Shown here piece after piece: positions 13,455-15,793 of a stretch of DNA of 15,793 bases. Source of the stretch: JBBQXK01 sp038251625 (lineage in GTDB: Bacteria; Pseudomonadota; Alphaproteobacteria; Rhodobacterales; Rhodobacteraceae); the NCBI GenBank assembly GCA_038251625.1, contig JBBSBE010000093.1, forward strand, positions 1-15,793, written 5' to 3'. The first letter of the stretch is position 1, and every line of letters begins with the position of its first letter. The notes beneath the pieces were generated by a model. That model was given only the letters and a program-made list of their open reading frames with translations, searched no databases and was not told the DNA's origin. Made by a program: the position numbers and the translations under genes.

Positions 13455-15413
13455 TCAGACCGAAGCGATGAGCGCGTGATATTCGAACACAAAATTCGCA
13501 TTGGTGACGGATTGATGGCCAAGAAGGCTGATCGAGAAATCCTCGTCTTGCTGTTCATCCGACAGCGCCACGTGGCCGGTGATGATCGTCCGGCCGTTGT
13601 CCTCGCTGTCGTCGAAGACATACCAGACCGCACCCAGCAGCGGCCCGTCAGAGCCATATCCCGCGAAGAAAAGCTTGATGGCGGCGTAGTCATTCATCCT
13701 TTCGCTGATCTGCGAGAGGTCGATGCGGTCACCGGCCTGGAAATCGCCGACGATGTCATTGCCGAAGCCGCCATTCTGCAGAGATTCGATGTCCGGAAAG
13801 ACGAAACGGTCGTCCCCCTCCCCGCCGACCAGCACGTTCACCGATGCGTCTGCGATGATCGTATCATCGCCTCCACCGGCGATGACGTTCTCGATCGCTG
13901 CGATCATGCTCACGCTTGCGTCGTTGCCGGCAGCACGGATCGAGCCTGCCGCGAGATTGACAACAATCGCGTCATGGATGGCGGACAGGTCGATCGTGTC
14001 GCTGCCTGCCCCTCCGTCAAAATGATCGTTCTCGTCGAGGACGACGACGACGATCCGGTCATCCCCCGCACCGGCATCCACGCTGTCACGGCCGGTACCC
14101 GGATCGATTACGTCCGCACCGTCGCCGCCCCTGAGGACGTCGTTGCCTGCTCCGCCGAAGACGACATCGTTGCCGTCGCCACCTGTGAGGTCGTCATCAC
14201 CGGCGCCCCCGAGGATGAGGTCGTTCCCGGCGCCTCCGTCGATGGTGTCGTTGCCGTCGCCGCCGTCCGCAAAGTCGTTGCCGTCCCCTGCGTCGATGGC
14301 ATCGTCACCCCCATCGCCGAAGATGTTGTCGTCACCGGCGCCACCGAAGATAAGGTCATTGCCCTCGCCGCCGTGCAGGATGTCATTTCCGCTGCCGCCG
14401 ATGATGCGGTCGTTGCCGCCGCCGCCGTCAACGACGTCGGCACCTTCGCGGGCATAGATGAGGTCTTCACCGTCACTGCCGCTGATCACATCTGCAAGAG
14501 GTGTCCCGACCAGGACATCATCCCCCGATGTGCCTTCGATCTGCTGCCCCGGCGGCACCACGAGATCGAGCCGAGCGGTCTGTGCGACGTGATCTGTTCC
14601 GTCCGAGATGGAGTAAAGGATCTCAATGGGTCCGGTTAGGTCCTGATCCGGCGTGAACAGCCAGACACCCGCGCCGTAAGAGGTGAAGGTGCCACCCTGG
14701 CAGGACAGATCGGAAATGTTGAGCGTGTCGCCATCCGCATCGGAGGCTCCGGCAAGAAGGATGGCTGCCGTAATCAGCATCGCTTCGTTGCGGAAGCCGC
14801 GCCCAAGGACGACAGGCCCCGCCACCTTCGGTCTGGCGTTGGTGGCGACAGGCGTCTTTGGTGGCGGCTCACCAGGCCGGGCCTCGACCGGAGCCTCCTC
14901 TGGCTGTGGCGACGTGGGGCTGAACACGAAGGGTGCGTCGTTCACCGGTGCCGAGATCGTCGGGCTTTGCCCCGCTGGCACGGCGGCGTCAGGATGATGA
15001 CGCATCGCTTGGTAATCCACCGGCGTGTCGCCGCGACGTGGCGCATATTCGGCCAGATCGACCGACGCCACATCGGGGCTGCGCCAGGCGCGCAGGTCGT
15101 GCAACGGCACCACCTGCGCGGGGGCGTGATGCGGCGCAGGCGCGTCGTGATGGGTCTGCAAAGAGGTTTCATTCGACGGGCCGCGCGCTTCGGCCTTTGC
15201 GGGACGGGCAGGATCGTCCTTGTCCGTGTGTTGCGACCGGTCCTGCAATTCCCCGGCGACCACCTTGCTGGCGAGGGCGCCCCAGGCAAGCAACGTCAGC
15301 GGCCCGAGCAGGCGAGAGATCATCCGGACCTGCCTTTCGCCCAAAGCGAACCGTTTTTGCGGCGCCGCGGCGCGTTCGTCGTCAGGGATCCCGAGTCTAG
15401 CTTCTTCTTCCAA
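13455..15413 (-). CDS. RTX calcium-binding protein, probable type I secretion substrate
   Basis: This is a 652-residue protein. Residues 31-53 (MISRLLGPL through KVVAGEL) form a hydrophobic, membrane-segment-like stretch, followed by a low-complexity region rich in Pro, Ala and His (about 60-200). A cadherin-like/tandem-95 type beta domain (about 200-285, with ASDADGDTLNISDLS) comes next. Then 18 contiguous RTX nonapeptides (294-455, consensus GGxGNDxUx) should bind calcium after export, with one further unit (467-475). The C-terminal part has DDRFVFPDIES and NDIVGDFQAGDRIDLSQI, typical of type I secretion C-terminal target regions. The TTG start at 15413 overlaps the exporter gene by 17 bases and has AGGGGAG seven bases upstream; an ATG at 15323 is the alternative and would begin at the hydrophobic segment. 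No protease or lipase motif was seen, so adhesin, matrix or surface-layer roles are guesses. Confidence 0.9.
   Translation of the reverse strand: MEEEARLGIPDDERAAAPQKRFALGERQVRMISRLLGPLTLLAWGALASKVVAGELQDRSQHTDKDDPARPAKAEARGPSNETSLQTHHDAPAPHHAPAQVVPLHDLRAWRSPDVASVDLAEYAPRRGDTPVDYQAMRHHPDAAVPAGQSPTISAPVNDAPFVFSPTSPQPEEAPVEARPGEPPPKTPVATNARPKVAGPVVLGRGFRNEAMLITAAILLAGASDADGDTLNISDLSCQGGTFTSYGAGVWLFTPDQDLTGPIEILYSISDGTDHVAQTARLDLVVPPGQQIEGTSGDDVLVGTPLADVISGSDGEDLIYAREGADVVDGGGGNDRIIGGSGNDILHGGEGNDLIFGGAGDDNIFGDGGDDAIDAGDGNDFADGGDGNDTIDGGAGNDLILGGAGDDDLTGGDGNDVVFGGAGNDVLRGGDGADVIDPGTGRDSVDAGAGDDRIVVVVLDENDHFDGGAGSDTIDLSAIHDAIVVNLAAGSIRAAGNDASVSMIAAIENVIAGGGDDTIIADASVNVLVGGEGDDRFVFPDIESLQNGGFGNDIVGDFQAGDRIDLSQISERMNDYAAIKLFFAGYGSDGPLLGAVWYVFDDSEDNGRTIITGHVALSDEQQDEDFSISLLGHQSVTNANFVFEYHALIASV
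14049..14534 (-). repeat. 18 tandem 27-base RTX repeat units
   Basis: The DNA encodes 18 nine-residue units with no insertion or deletion between them (18 x 27 = 486 bases). Central units such as GGSGNDILH, GGEGNDLIF, GGAGDDNIF, GGDGNDTID and GGAGNDVLR match the calcium-binding RTX consensus. Units at both edges are degenerate, for example GTPLADVIS, AREGADVVD and PGTGRDSVD. The units differ at many third positions, so this is an old, diverged array rather than a recent expansion. Confidence 0.93.
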
Positions 15414-15793
15414 CGAACAGCTCCCCTACTTCAACGACTTTCGGTTCCTGCACTGGCGCTGCGTCGCGGCCTTGGGCAGGCGAAGCTCCCTTCAGGATCT
15501 CGGACTTCGGCCCAAACGCGGCGAGCTTTCCATTCTGGATGACTCCGACCAGATCGACCGACGAGAGCGCGCTTGGACGGTGTGCCACAACGATCACAAT
15601 TCCGCCGCGCTGTCGGACGCCAAGCAGCGCCTCCCCAAGTGCGGCCTCACCTTGGGCGTCGAGGTTAGAGTTGGGCTCGTCCAGCACCACGAGGAATGGA
15701 TCGCCATAAAGCGCCCGGGCAAGCCCGATCCGCTGTCGCTGGCCAGCGGAGAGGCCGCCTCCGTTCGGACCGATCTCGGTCGCGTAGCCATCC
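15397..15793 (-). CDS. type I secretion ABC exporter (PrtD/HlyB-type), 3' fragment
   Basis: This is the C-terminal 131 residues of an exporter ATPase, open to the window edge (first complete codon at 15792). It starts DGYATEIGPNGGG, then the ABC signature LSAGQRQR, LARALYGDP, Walker B FLVVLDEP, D-loop NSNLD and the switch His in VVAHRP. GLSxGQRQRIxLARALYGDP followed by DEPNxNLD is the pattern of PrtD-type exporters, which fuse a six-helix membrane domain to the ATPase. The signature has Ala instead of the usual Gly at its third position, a common variant in this family. The last 30 or so residues form a charged tail ending VGRRS. The TAG stop lies inside the start of the RTX gene. It is the first visible gene of the secretion cassette. 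Confidence 0.92.
   Translation of the reverse strand, partial: DGYATEIGPNGGGLSAGQRQRIGLARALYGDPFLVVLDEPNSNLDAQGEAALGEALLGVRQRGGIVIVVAHRPSALSSVDLVGVIQNGKLAAFGPKSEILKGASPAQGRDAAPVQEPKVVEVGELFVGRRS
15421..15427 (-). promoter_or_regulatory. ribosome binding site supporting the TTG start of the RTX gene
   Basis: The minus strand reads AGGGGAG, ending seven bases before the TTG at 15413. This is better placed than anything before the alternative ATG at 15323, where only a weak AGGT is found. It lies inside the end of the exporter coding sequence, so translation of the two genes is probably coupled. Confidence 0.55.

Noticed and set aside
12681..14639. A 652-codon open frame on the + strand opposite the RTX and adaptor genes, rich in Val, Ala and Asp.
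   Set aside because: It is antisense to two clearly recognisable genes. Its Val/Ala/Asp periodicity is the complement of the GGxGNDxU repeat codons. It has no recognisable domain.

Overview
The window is dense, GC-rich DNA with tight 1-4 base gene overlaps. The gene families (peptide-type and CUT1 ABC importers, a LacI regulator, a PrtD/HlyD-type secretion cassette with an RTX substrate) point to an alphaproteobacterium, most likely a Rhodobacteraceae-like organism. That placement rests on composition and gene content only. No tRNA, rRNA, CRISPR array or insertion sequence was seen.

Region 1 (1-3819, + strand) is the 3' part of a peptide-family (PepT/Dpp-Opp) importer operon. It holds a family-5 substrate-binding protein cut by the window edge, an acetamidase/formamidase-family hydrolase, and a single-chain ATPase that fuses the DppD-like and DppF-like halves. 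The two permeases such a system needs are not in the window and should lie upstream. A 317-base gap with no convincing gene (3820-4136) separates this operon from a convergent one.

Region 2 (4137-11918, - strand) is a seven-gene operon transcribed right to left. In order it encodes a CUT1 family-1 binding protein, a permease with a large MalF-like periplasmic loop, a second permease, a MalK/UgpC-type ATPase, a tandem-domain glycerophosphodiester phosphodiesterase (GDPD), a LacI-family regulator and an inositol-monophosphatase-family phosphatase. Most junctions overlap or nearly touch. A perfect 16-base palindrome centred on CpG, 34 bases before the binding-protein start, looks like the LacI operator. 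A GC-rich hairpin with a GNRA loop lies between the binding-protein and first permease genes. Together the genes suggest import of a phosphodiester (a glycerophospho-polyol/sugar or a sugar phosphodiester), cleavage by the GDPD protein, then dephosphorylation by the IMPase-like enzyme. This logic resembles agrocinopine catabolism (AccF/AccG) but is coupled to a sugar-type transporter. It is the most interesting system in the window.

Region 3 (12117-15793, - strand) is a type I secretion cassette: the 3' end of a PrtD-type ABC exporter, a 652-residue RTX protein with 18 in-register nonapeptide repeats, and an HlyD-family adaptor. The presumed substrate gene lies between the two export genes and starts with a TTG codon inside the end of the exporter gene.
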